From Alphaproteobacteria bacterium (lineage in GTDB: Bacteria; Pseudomonadota; Alphaproteobacteria; Rs-D84): 10,200 bases of DNA. Every line of letters starts with the position of its first letter. Within the stretch, counting starts at the first letter, position 1. Shown piece after piece: positions 1 to 6,758 of the stretch. Made by a program: the position numbers and the translations under genes. Location: contig JAEEQU010000037.1 in assembly GCA_016285415.1 (NCBI GenBank), positions 1 through 10,200 of the forward strand, written 5' to 3'. The notes under the pieces were generated by a model. The model made no database searches, had not been told where the DNA came from, and worked only from the letters and a program-made list of their open reading frames with translations.

Positions 1-3000
1 CGACAGTACCGACCCGTACGACTGCTGGCACAACGACAGTGTATTATCAGATAAGTGGAAGTAACTTTACGACGAAGACAGGTAGTTACAGTTGTACGGT
101 TAACCAGGCGACTGGAAGTACGACTATTAAAGATGGGAGTACGACAGTTACGAGTGGGAGTATATCGTACCCGAACACGAAGACGTTGAGTGTGACCTGT
201 TCTGAGAGTGGGACGTTAGGTACAGTGACGAGTGGGACTACGTCAGTGGCTACGGTAAGTAAGAGTGGTAATAACTTTACGATTACACCTGTAAAGGCAG
301 GTACCGCTGAGATAACAGTGAACTGTCCGGAAACGAGTAACTACAAGGCGTCTAGTGGGACGTACACAATAACAGTGGCCAAGGGGAGCTGTCCGATAAG
401 TGTGAGTCCGATGAGTGGTAGTGGAACGTGTTCGGCAACGACAGCGACGTTTACGATCAGCAAGGGCGATCATAACGGGACGTTGAGTGCTGTTAGCAGT
501 GCGACAGGGGTTGCTACGGTAGCATTAAGTGGAACAGGCAACACGACAGGTACTGTGACTCGTAAGAGTGCTGGTAGTGCGACGATAACGGTGACGGCAG
601 CGGCGACTGATCAGTGTAATTCAGCGACGGCGACGTATACATTCACTGGTAGCAAAGTAGCAGGAAGTACGACGGTGAATGATGGTAGCGCGTCGGTAAC
701 GAACAGCACGAGCACGATAGTGAGCGGTACGTATGGTACGGACAAAACGTTAACAGCGACCTGTGCAGGAAGTGCTACGCCAACGGTAGCGAGTGGGACG
801 ACAGGCATAGCGACAGCGACTATCAGCAATGGGACGATAACATTGACACCTGTGAAAGCTGGTGACAGTGTGATAACAGTGACCTGCCCTGCGACAGATT
901 GTTATAATGCATCTACGAGCACATTTACATATAGAGTAGCGAAGGCGAGTTGTACAGTAAGCTTTACGAATGGCACGTTGAGTGGAACGAGTGGCACGTT
1001 GACGTATAATGGATCGAATACGACAGGTACGTTTGGAGCTAGTAGTACAGGGAATGGGACATTGACTGTAGCGAGCAGCAATGAAAATGCGGCGACAGTA
1101 GCGTTGAGCAACGGGACAGTAACAGCGACGTGGGTAGGCGCCGGGAGTGGGGATGCGACAGCGAGCACGACGATAACAGTAACGAGTGGTCAGACGGATC
1201 AGTATAACAGCTGCAGCAAGACGTATACATTGACGACTGCGAAGGCAGCGAACACGTTAACGTTGAGTGCGGCGAGTGGTTCGGTCACTTACCCAACGGC
1301 GAGTACGACGTTTACAGTAAGCAAGAACACTAGTGGAGGAACTTTGAGTGTAAGTCCAACAAGTGGTGCATCCAATGTTGCAATAGCGAGTATCAGTGGT
1401 ACTACGGTAACGATGACACCGCAAAAGAGTGGTAGCCAAACGATAACAGTATCGAGTGCAGCGACGGCATATTATAAGAGTGCGAGTAAGACATATACGT
1501 TAACAGTTAATGACAAGACCCTAACCATTAGTAGCAATGGTGGAACGGGGACGTGTGCAGGCGGTAGTATCGTATGTGATTATGCGACAGATACCTGTAC
1601 AGCGCCAAGTTGGAATAGCACAACATGTGCAATCACGAATGGTAGTGGCACATCGTCAAAGCGTTTGACTGGCTGGAATACAGCAGCAAATGGCAGTGGC
1701 ACATCAGTTGCGTTGGGTGGTAACGCCAAGACGGCTAGTGCAAATGCGTCAACACTGTATGCGGTGTGGGGTTCATGTTCATGCGGTACAGATACAAATG
1801 CGACGTGCGCGGTACAGAACACCAGCAACAATACCTGTCAGTATATCCATACATGTACGACGGGTTATTGGAACGCAAACAACACGAATACTGTTACGTC
1901 CAGCACGATGACATGTACAGCATGTGCGGCGGGTTATTTCTGCCCGGCCAATGCAAAGTCACAGACATTGTGTGCGGCGGGTGCGTATACGGACACCACG
2001 GGTCAGAGTACATGTACGGCGTGTCAAAACGGTACAACAAATACCGGTGTTGATGCAACGAGCCAGCAGAGTTGTGATACGGCCTGCTCTAATGCAAATG
2101 CTTCGTACGTAAATTCATGGAAGGCGGCGACATGGTCGAATAACAGCGTGACGAATGCATGTACAATTGATAAGTGTAAGAGTACATCGTATTTGAACAG
2201 CAATATATGTACGGCCTGTCCGAATGCGAACACTTATAAGCGTACGACATTCCCAGCCAATTATTACAACCCAACGATTACAAGTACATCTGTTCAATCA
2301 AGTGTCGGCAAAACCGCGATTACGCAATGTCAAGTTTTAACTTGGATGTCTGGTCCTCGTGGTAGTTTGTATGAATATGCAACATATAACACAACCACTG
2401 AAAAGTATGATACAACGAAATCATATAATTGGAATAGTGTGACAGCGGGTTATTATCTGACCGATAAGGCAAGTTCAGCATCAACCTGTACGGCAAATTA
2501 TAGATATTATCATAGTAATTTGCCTTGCCCAGAGGGTTCGTATTGCCCAGGTGCAGCGGCGGTTAGTTGTTCATCAGCAAATCCGTTAAATTACACGGCA
2601 ACATTGGGTCTGAATAACTGTGAAACCGATACTACATATTATGCCAGCAGTGCCGAAGGCGCAGATAAGATTGGTAAATGTTACTTGACAACGACGGCGA
2701 CGAAATATGTTGCAAGTGCGGGTGAAGGCGAAGTTAGCTGTGCGGCAGGTGGTTACTGCCCAGGTGGAACGGTGGTGTATTATAACACCGATGGTGGCAG
2801 TGCAACCGGTGGACGTACGACATGTCCAGCAAACAGTTACTGCGTGGCGGGTGTTGCGGCGGCAACGTCATGCGCAACGACCAACGCGAAGTATACGAAA
2901 TCTGCGGAGGGATCCGATGATGCAAATGATTGCTATCTGGTAACGACATCTACGAAGTATGTTAAGGCCGCGGGTGCAGGTGAAGTTACCTGTGAAGCGG

Positions 3001-3590
3001 GTGCGTATTGCGCCGGTGGCAGTACAATCTATGTCGGTGGTTCGGTATCAGGTCGTTCGACAACGGGTGGTATTGCGGTGTGCGCGGCGAATAAATATTC
3101 GAATGCGGGCGCAAGTTCATGTTCATCATGTGCAACCACAAATGGTTATGGTAACAGTGGCAGTGCGTATTCGGCACACGCCGGTGTGACAAGTTGTAAG
3201 GTTACCTGTTCTGGTGGTACATATGTCGCGACCAGTGGTGGTGCGTGCGGAAATGTTGGCGCAGGTTATTATGCACCGTCACACGTTGTATCACAAACGG
3301 TTGCCGATACGAATCGTGGAACATGTCCGACAGGCCTGACCACAATCGGTTATGGCACTGGTGCGGACGAATCGGGTGACTGTGGACGGATATTACATGT
3401 TGGTGAAAACCACCTGTATCTGCGCAGTGACAAGAAGACAACGCCATCATTGAATGTCAAGATTGGCGACACGGTGTTCTATGGCAACATGGCAACATCG
3501 AATAAGAATATGTCCAATGGCGTAAATAAGTCGTTAAAGATGAAATACGGCAACACGACATATTCAGTGCACGATGACAGTGCAAATTAA
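1..3590 (+). CDS. Giant mosaic secreted/surface protein: Ig-like modules, InlB-type repeat, Cys-rich repeats (5'-partial)
   Basis: The reading frame is open from the left edge (first full codon at nt 3) to TAA at 3588-3590. The GTG at 39 is only an internal valine codon, so the true start, any signal peptide and the promoter lie outside the window. Residue numbers here count that GTG as 1. Residues 24-493 form about five Thr/Ser/Gly-rich modules of 91-100 aa resembling bacterial Ig-like (Big_2-type) domains. Each has a segment like TITPVKAG or TMTPQKSG followed by a beta-strand and a TYTITVAK-like end. Residues 494-580 resemble an InlB/Listeria-Bacteroides repeat (GWNTAANGSGT, then LYAVWG). 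Residues 581-1117 are cysteine-rich with CTACAAGYFCP-type motifs, like GCC2/GCC3 or ephrin-receptor-like repeats. Residues 1118-1183 form a cysteine-free C-terminal domain. I see no transmembrane helix, LPXTG motif or autotransporter barrel. Export, probably through Sec, is inferred from composition. A role in adhesion or host contact is possible but unproven. Lysine is mostly AAG and serine mostly AGT, unlike secA. Confidence 0.85.
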   Translation, partial: TVPTRTTAGTTTVYYQISGSNFTTKTGSYSCTVNQATGSTTIKDGSTTVTSGSISYPNTKTLSVTCSESGTLGTVTSGTTSVATVSKSGNNFTITPVKAGTAEITVNCPETSNYKASSGTYTITVAKGSCPISVSPMSGSGTCSATTATFTISKGDHNGTLSAVSSATGVATVALSGTGNTTGTVTRKSAGSATITVTAAATDQCNSATATYTFTGSKVAGSTTVNDGSASVTNSTSTIVSGTYGTDKTLTATCAGSATPTVASGTTGIATATISNGTITLTPVKAGDSVITVTCPATDCYNASTSTFTYRVAKASCTVSFTNGTLSGTSGTLTYNGSNTTGTFGASSTGNGTLTVASSNENAATVALSNGTVTATWVGAGSGDATASTTITVTSGQTDQYNSCSKTYTLTTAKAANTLTLSAASGSVTYPTASTTFTVSKNTSGGTLSVSPTSGASNVAIASISGTTVTMTPQKSGSQTITVSSAATAYYKSASKTYTLTVNDKTLTISSNGGTGTCAGGSIVCDYATDTCTAPSWNSTTCAITNGSGTSSKRLTGWNTAANGSGTSVALGGNAKTASANASTLYAVWGSCSCGTDTNATCAVQNTSNNTCQYIHTCTTGYWNANNTNTVTSSTMTCTACAAGYFCPANAKSQTLCAAGAYTDTTGQSTCTACQNGTTNTGVDATSQQSCDTACSNANASYVNSWKAATWSNNSVTNACTIDKCKSTSYLNSNICTACPNANTYKRTTFPANYYNPTITSTSVQSSVGKTAITQCQVLTWMSGPRGSLYEYATYNTTTEKYDTTKSYNWNSVTAGYYLTDKASSASTCTANYRYYHSNLPCPEGSYCPGAAAVSCSSANPLNYTATLGLNNCETDTTYYASSAEGADKIGKCYLTTTATKYVASAGEGEVSCAAGGYCPGGTVVYYNTDGGSATGGRTTCPANSYCVAGVAAATSCATTNAKYTKSAEGSDDANDCYLVTTSTKYVKAAGAGEVTCEAGAYCAGGSTIYVGGSVSGRSTTGGIAVCAANKYSNAGASSCSSCATTNGYGNSGSAYSAHAGVTSCKVTCSGGTYVATSGGACGNVGAGYYAPSHVVSQTVADTNRGTCPTGLTTIGYGTGADESGDCGRILHVGENHLYLRSDKKTTPSLNVKIGDTVFYGNMATSNKNMSNGVNKSLKMKYGNTTYSVHDDSAN
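108..1517 (+). repeat. Five tandem Ig-like (Big-type) modules within the giant protein
   Basis: Approximate module bounds are 108-383, 384-656, 657-944, 945-1244 and 1245-1517, each 273-300 nt. Modules 1 and 3 are closest to each other: both start near GSTT plus DGS, share a VTSGTT/VASGTT turn and PVKAG, and end with a Cys-Pro loop before a tyrosine-rich strand. Modules 2, 4 and 5 are more diverged but keep the same strand order and a final TYTxT-like strand. At the DNA level the copies share short identical stretches such as gagtgggac, but overall they are diverged. Boundaries are by eye and could shift by several residues. Confidence 0.7.
1518..1778 (+). other. InlB/Listeria-Bacteroides-type repeat domain in the giant protein
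   Basis: The translated stretch begins LTISSNGGTGTC, continues through KRLTGWNTAANGSGTSV and ends ASTLYAVWG. This is the usual order of the InlB_B (Listeria-Bacteroides) fold: an initial strand with a glycine turn, a GW-T--DGSG-like centre, and a closing LYAxW. Four extra cysteines (residues 506, 513, 520, 530) sit in the middle insertion, which is atypical for the family and suggests disulphide stabilisation. In other bacteria this domain occurs in secreted adhesins. Domain identity is from motif recall. Confidence 0.65.
2649..3020 (+). repeat. Internal 252-bp-period duplication in the Cys-rich region
   Basis: Nt 2649-2768 (residues 871-910) and 2901-3020 (955-994) encode two versions of one 40-residue unit. 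Both begin SAEG, pass through CYL.TT.TKYV, and end with AGEV.C.AG.YC.GG. The offset is exactly 84 codons, so the repeating unit is the unit plus a linker holding further cysteines (TTCPANSYC and neighbours in copy 1). A further partial, degenerate continuation follows up to about nt 3180 (CAANKYSNAGASSCSSC). The copies differ at many positions, so this is an old duplication and not an assembly artefact. Confidence 0.8.
3390..3587 (+). other. Compact C-terminal domain of the giant protein, possible anchoring or sorting module
   Basis: After the last cysteine (residue 1115) the composition changes abruptly. Residues 1118-1183 contain no cysteine and many Lys, Asn and hydrophobic residues, with predicted short strands (ILHVGENHLYLRS, LNVKIGDTVFYGNM, LKMKYGNTTYSVHDD). 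I recall similar ends on large Cys-rich proteins of uncultivated gut bacteria, which would fit a shared C-terminal secretion or attachment signal, but I cannot verify this. The domain could equally be only a structural cap. Confidence 0.45.
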
Positions 3591-3606
3591 CACACACAAC
3601 AAACAG

Positions 3607-3642
3607 AAAGCGGCACAGTTTTGTGTCGCTTTTTTTATTTTA
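3607..3642 (+). terminator. Rho-independent terminator after the giant protein gene
   Basis: An 11-bp stem (arms 3607-3617 AAAGCGGCACA and 3622-3632 TGTGTCGCTTT, one G-T wobble) closes a GTTT loop and runs into a T-rich tract at 3630-3642. It begins 16 nt after the stop codon. The A tract on the left arm and a moderately T-rich stretch on the opposite strand beyond it mean it may also end transcription of the convergent small ORF. Confidence 0.9.
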
Positions 3643-3669
3643 AATAAATGCGTCGTATCAATATAATAT

Positions 3670-3885
3670 TTAACGATGTTCACCCATCTTTTTTGCTTCT
3701 TTGAGAGCAGTGCGTAATGATTCACGTGCAATTTCACAAATGCGGCCTGAAAAGGTTCTCATATTCATTGAATCTGCAAAATTCTTACTAAATACACTGG
3801 CGATATATTCCAATTGTGCCGGCGATATTATGAAAACATCGCTGGTTATATTTGCTGTCTGAAGTTGTTTAATTGATTCTTTCAT
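3670..3885 (-). CDS. Small divergent hypothetical protein, 71 aa
   Basis: I do not recognise this protein. The preferred start is the ATG at 3885-3883, because a G-rich stretch on the minus strand (complement of 3894-3899) lies 8 nt upstream. A TTG two codons earlier (3891) would be too close to it. The stop is TAA at 3672-3670. The product is soluble-looking with no signal peptide or membrane segment. A first part (residues 1-20, KESIKQLQTANITSDVFII) leads to a probable helix around PAQLEYIASVFSKNFADSM and a basic amphipathic C-terminal helix (RICEIARESLRTALKEAKKMG). The N-terminus of this ORF faces secA, and it is preceded by a very good extended -10 promoter (3967-3994), which favours a real gene over a chance ORF. 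It is convergent with the giant protein gene. The function is unknown; a DNA- or RNA-binding regulator is a guess from size and charge only. Confidence 0.55.
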   Translation of the reverse strand: MKESIKQLQTANITSDVFIISPAQLEYIASVFSKNFADSMNMRTFSGRICEIARESLRTALKEAKKMGEHR

Positions 3886-3916
3886 TTTCAAAGCCCCCCA
3901 TAGCCATTGTTTTTAT

Positions 3917-3942
3917 GCAATTTTGATAAAAATCATCATTGC
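3917..3942. repeat. Imperfect inverted repeat between the small ORF and its promoter
   Basis: The arms at 3917-3927 (GCAATTTTGAT) and 3932-3942 (ATCATCATTGC) pair over 11 positions with two mismatches around a 4-nt loop of A. It lies in the predicted 5' leader of the minus-strand small ORF, about 32 nt from its ATG. It may be an RNA hairpin or a dyad operator. There is no long T tract to make it a clear terminator. Confidence 0.4.
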
Positions 3943-3966
3943 AACCTTGTTTATTATTTTTATTGT

Positions 3967-3994
3967 ATTATATCATAAAGTATCTTGACCGCAA
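3967..3994 (-). promoter_or_regulatory. Sigma70-type extended -10 promoter for the small minus-strand ORF
   Basis: Read on the minus strand, there is a perfect -10 TATAAT (complement of 3967-3972) preceded by the extended element TGA (3975-3973). A -35 TTGCGG (complement of 3989-3994) sits 16 bp upstream. Transcription would start near 3960 and give a leader of about 75 nt before the ATG at 3885. Confidence 0.6.
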
Positions 3995-4014
3995 GGTACA
4001 AAATTTGCTATATA
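3985..4014 (+). promoter_or_regulatory. Sigma70-type promoter of secA
   Basis: A -35 TTGACC (3985-3990), an 18-bp spacer and a -10 TATATA (4009-4014) with the extended TGC directly before it (4006-4008). Transcription would start near 4020-4022, about 25 nt before the secA ATG. Its -35 overlaps the -35 of the divergent small-ORF promoter. Confidence 0.65.
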
Positions 4015-4027
4015 TATACGGACAAAC

Positions 4028-4032
4028 AAGGA
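4028..4032 (+). promoter_or_regulatory. Ribosome binding site of secA
   Basis: AAGGA lies 12 nt before the ATG at 4045. The spacing is slightly long. It is too close (3 nt) to the in-frame GTG at 4036, which argues for the ATG as the start. Confidence 0.5.
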
Positions 4033-4044
4033 AAAGTGAAAGAT

Positions 4045-6648
4045 ATGAATATTATTCAGAAAATATTGGGGTCGGCAAACGACCGTTTGGTTAGGTCTTA
4101 TGATAAAACTGTTTCAATCATAAATGATCTGGAACCCAAGTATCATGCGATGTCTGACGAAGAATTGCGTGCACAGACAGATGTGTTACGTAATCGTCTA
4201 AAATCTGGTGAAAAAGAAAAACATATATTACCAGATGCCTTTGCAGTTGTGCGTGAAGCGTCTATTAGAACCATTGGTTTGCGACATTTTAACGTTCAAA
4301 TGATTGGTGGTATGGTTCTTAATAATGGGCAAATCGCCGAAATGAAAACTGGTGAAGGTAAAACATTGGTTGCGACACTGGCATTGTATCTTAAGGCGCT
4401 GCATGGCAAAGGCGCACATTTGATTACGGTTAATGACTATTTGGCATCGCGTGACGCAAAATGGATGGGCCGGATTTATGAATTCTTGGGCTTGACCATT
4501 GGAATTATTCAACACGATATGGGCGATGCAGAACGTCGCGCCGCGTATGCGTGTGATATTACCTATGTTACCAATTCAGAATTGGGGTTTGATTATCTGC
4601 GTGACAATATGAAATTTTCTAAAGAACAACAGGTCTTGCGCCCACTGTTCTATGGTATCGTTGACGAAGTTGATAGTATTTTAATTGACGAAGCGCGCAC
4701 CCCACTTATTATTTCGGGGCCGTCCGAAGATATTAGTGAATTATATGCACGTGTTGACGATGTGGTTAAACAATTAAGTCCAGATGATTATAAAAAAGAC
4801 GAAAAAGATCGTCATGTCACGTTAACCGAGGTTGGTGTTGATTCTGTGACGCGTCTGCTTAGTGATGCGGGTTTATTGGTTGGTGATAATTTATATGCCC
4901 CAGAAAATGCTGCGTTAGTAATGCATATTCAGCAATCTTTATTGGCACATCATTTGTTCCAAAAGAATGTGAACTATGTTGTGCGTAATGGTGAGGTTTT
5001 AATTGTTGATGAATTTACTGGCCGTGTTATGACCGGTCGCAGATTTGGTCGTGGTTTGCACCAAGCGATAGAAGCCAAGGAACACGTGCGGGTTCAACCA
5101 GAAAATCAAACAGTATCAAGTATTTCATACCAAAATCTGTTCCGTTTGTACGAAACATTGGCTGGTATGACGGGAACCGCCATGACCGAAGCCGCCGAAT
5201 TTGAAGAAATATATAAACTGCGTGTGGTTTCAATTCCGACAAATAGACCGGTAATACGCGTGGATCATCATGATGAGATTTATCTGAATAAAGAAGAAAA
5301 ATATGGTGCTATTATCAATCAGATAGACGATTGTCTTAAACGAAAACAACCGGTTTTGGTCGGAACGGTTTCGATTGAAAAATCAGAAGAACTGGCCGAG
5401 ATTGTTCGTGAACGTCTGCATATAAATCCGGCGGTATTAAATGCAAAACACCATGAATCCGAAGCAAAAATTGTTGCCCAGGCCGGTGCACCAGGTGCGG
5501 TAACCATTGCGACAAATATGGCGGGGCGTGGGACAGATATTAAACTGGGTGGAAATGCCGAAGAATTGATTGCGGCATTGGATAAAGATGCGCCAGATTT
5601 TGAAGAAAAAAAGAAAGAAATTTATGATACCATAGAACAAAACAAAAAGATTGTTTTGGATGCGGGCGGTTTGTATGTCATTGGAACCGAACGTCATGAA
5701 TCGCGTCGTATAGATAATCAGTTGCGCGGTCGTTCGGGACGTCAAGGCGACCCAGGTGATTCCAAGTTCTTTTTGGCATTAGACGATGATTTGATGCGTA
5801 TATTTGGTGCATCGCGGTTAAAAGGTATGTTAACAACACTTGGAATTAAACCAGGTGAAGCAATTACACACCCATGGATAACCAAAGCATTAGAAAAAGC
5901 ACAGAAACGCGTTGAAGCCCGCTATTTTGAAGCGCGTAAAGAATTGTTAAAATATGACGATGTTATGAACGAACAGCGTGGTGTGGTATATAAACAACGC
6001 GATGATTTAATGACAAGTACTGACCTTGCGCCATTGGCCAAAGAAATGATAGGCGATGTTGTTGAAATTATCTGTGAAAATAATATTCCAGAACGCGCAC
6101 AGCCAGCCGATTGGAATATTAAAGGTTTACACGATGCAATGGTTCGTATCTTTGCGTTGGATATTACCGATATAGAAAACTGGAAAACAGATGAAACGAT
6201 AACCGAACGCAAGGCATACGAAGTGCTGTATGAATTGGCATTGCAACGCTATCAGGCGCAGGCAGATAAATACGGACCGGAAATGATGCAAACGGCATCA
6301 CGTCAGATGATGCTTGGGGCATTGGATTCTGTGTGGAAACAGCATCTGCAACAGATGGATTATCTGCAGACGGGCATTGGGTTGCGTGGATATGCACAAA
6401 AGAATCCTTTATATGAATACAAGCGCGAAGCGTTGGGGTTATTTAAAAACACAATAAATAACTTTAAGATAACATCTGTTGCATATATTTCACGTATGGA
6501 ATTGACGCGTGCAGATGTTGACGCAACAGAACAGAAACGTGCGGAACATGACCAAAATCTGAATATGGCGGGCGAAGCACGCAGAAATGCGCCCTGCCCG
6601 TGCGGTTCAGGTTTAAAGTACAAGCATTGTTGCGGAAAACTTAAATAA
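4045..6648 (+). CDS. secA: Preprotein translocase ATPase subunit SecA
   Basis: SecA is the ATP-driven motor that pushes unfolded preproteins through SecYEG. The product is 867 aa, close to the roughly 900 of E. coli SecA. I chose ATG 4045 because the frame's upstream TTG (3985) lies inside the -35 box, and MNIIQKILGSANDR matches SecA N-termini. Visible landmarks: Walker A MKTGEGKT (100-107), Walker B region VDEVDSILIDEAR (206-218) leading into the preprotein cross-linking domain, VDEFTGRVMTGRR (321-333), GMTGTA (374-379), NBD2 motifs ATNMAGRGTDIKLGG (489-503) and the arginine-finger segment QLRGRSGRQGDPG (559-571), helical scaffold and wing domains (about 600-815), and a C-terminal zinc motif CPC-X8-CC (851-863) that in other bacteria binds SecB and phospholipid. 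All key residues are present, so it should be functional at the cytoplasmic membrane. It is transcribed alone, with its own promoter and a terminator directly downstream. Confidence 0.98.
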   Translation: MNIIQKILGSANDRLVRSYDKTVSIINDLEPKYHAMSDEELRAQTDVLRNRLKSGEKEKHILPDAFAVVREASIRTIGLRHFNVQMIGGMVLNNGQIAEMKTGEGKTLVATLALYLKALHGKGAHLITVNDYLASRDAKWMGRIYEFLGLTIGIIQHDMGDAERRAAYACDITYVTNSELGFDYLRDNMKFSKEQQVLRPLFYGIVDEVDSILIDEARTPLIISGPSEDISELYARVDDVVKQLSPDDYKKDEKDRHVTLTEVGVDSVTRLLSDAGLLVGDNLYAPENAALVMHIQQSLLAHHLFQKNVNYVVRNGEVLIVDEFTGRVMTGRRFGRGLHQAIEAKEHVRVQPENQTVSSISYQNLFRLYETLAGMTGTAMTEAAEFEEIYKLRVVSIPTNRPVIRVDHHDEIYLNKEEKYGAIINQIDDCLKRKQPVLVGTVSIEKSEELAEIVRERLHINPAVLNAKHHESEAKIVAQAGAPGAVTIATNMAGRGTDIKLGGNAEELIAALDKDAPDFEEKKKEIYDTIEQNKKIVLDAGGLYVIGTERHESRRIDNQLRGRSGRQGDPGDSKFFLALDDDLMRIFGASRLKGMLTTLGIKPGEAITHPWITKALEKAQKRVEARYFEARKELLKYDDVMNEQRGVVYKQRDDLMTSTDLAPLAKEMIGDVVEIICENNIPERAQPADWNIKGLHDAMVRIFALDITDIENWKTDETITERKAYEVLYELALQRYQAQADKYGPEMMQTASRQMMLGALDSVWKQHLQQMDYLQTGIGLRGYAQKNPLYEYKREALGLFKNTINNFKITSVAYISRMELTRADVDATEQKRAEHDQNLNMAGEARRNAPCPCGSGLKYKHCCGKLK

Positions 6649-6657
6649 TAAACTGAT

Positions 6658-6688
6658 AGATTCCCAAGAAATTGGGAATCTTTTTTTT
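6658..6688 (+). terminator. Rho-independent terminator after secA
   Basis: A perfect 10-bp stem (arms 6658-6667 AGATTCCCAA and 6672-6681 TTGGGAATCT) with a GAAA tetraloop is followed by an unbroken run of eight T (6681-6688). It starts 9 nt after the secA stop. The TTG that opens the dnaE frame at 6672 is inside its right arm, so it cannot be the real dnaE start. Confidence 0.95.
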
Positions 6689-6721
6689 AATAAAAAATCT
6701 GAATTTTTTCAAATTATCTGC

Positions 6722-6751
6722 TTTACACAGATTTAATATTTTTGCTAGTGT
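6722..6751 (+). promoter_or_regulatory. Weak candidate promoter of dnaE
   Basis: TTTACA (6722-6727) as -35, an 18-bp spacer, then TAGTGT (6746-6751) with the extended TGC just before it (6743-6745). This is the same TTTGCTA context and spacing seen at secA. The -10 matches only three of six consensus bases. The start of transcription would fall at about 6757-6759, essentially on the dnaE ATG. The rest of 6689-6758 is AT-rich and shows no other signal. Confidence 0.35.
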
Positions 6752-6758
6752 TCTATAC

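Noticed and set aside
39..41. GTG as translation start of the giant protein
   Set aside because: The frame is open to the left edge, with the same Thr-rich composition and no ribosome site, so this GTG is an internal Val codon.
108..1517. CRISPR array or short tandem satellite
   Set aside because: The repetition is at protein level with diverged DNA, in frame, with module lengths near 275-300 nt. There are no identical short repeats with regular unique spacers.
243..3450. Many antisense and out-of-frame ORFs of 60-95 codons within the giant protein gene
   Set aside because: They come from the low-complexity Thr/Ser/Gly/Cys-rich coding sequence, have arginine/histidine- or valine/leucine-rich shadow composition, lack ribosome sites and overlap a clearly coding frame.
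3591..4044. tRNA, riboswitch or mobile-element remnant in the intergenic region
   Set aside because: I found no cloverleaf, no known riboswitch core, no transposase fragment and no terminal inverted repeats with target duplications.
4228..6623. Minus-strand ORFs opposite secA (up to 102 codons)
   Set aside because: They are shadows of a highly conserved gene, with no promoter or ribosome site and no recognisable protein.
6672..6758. 29-residue N-terminal extension of DnaE from TTG 6672
   Set aside because: The region lies in the secA terminator hairpin and T tract, and the residues do not resemble a DnaE N-terminus.
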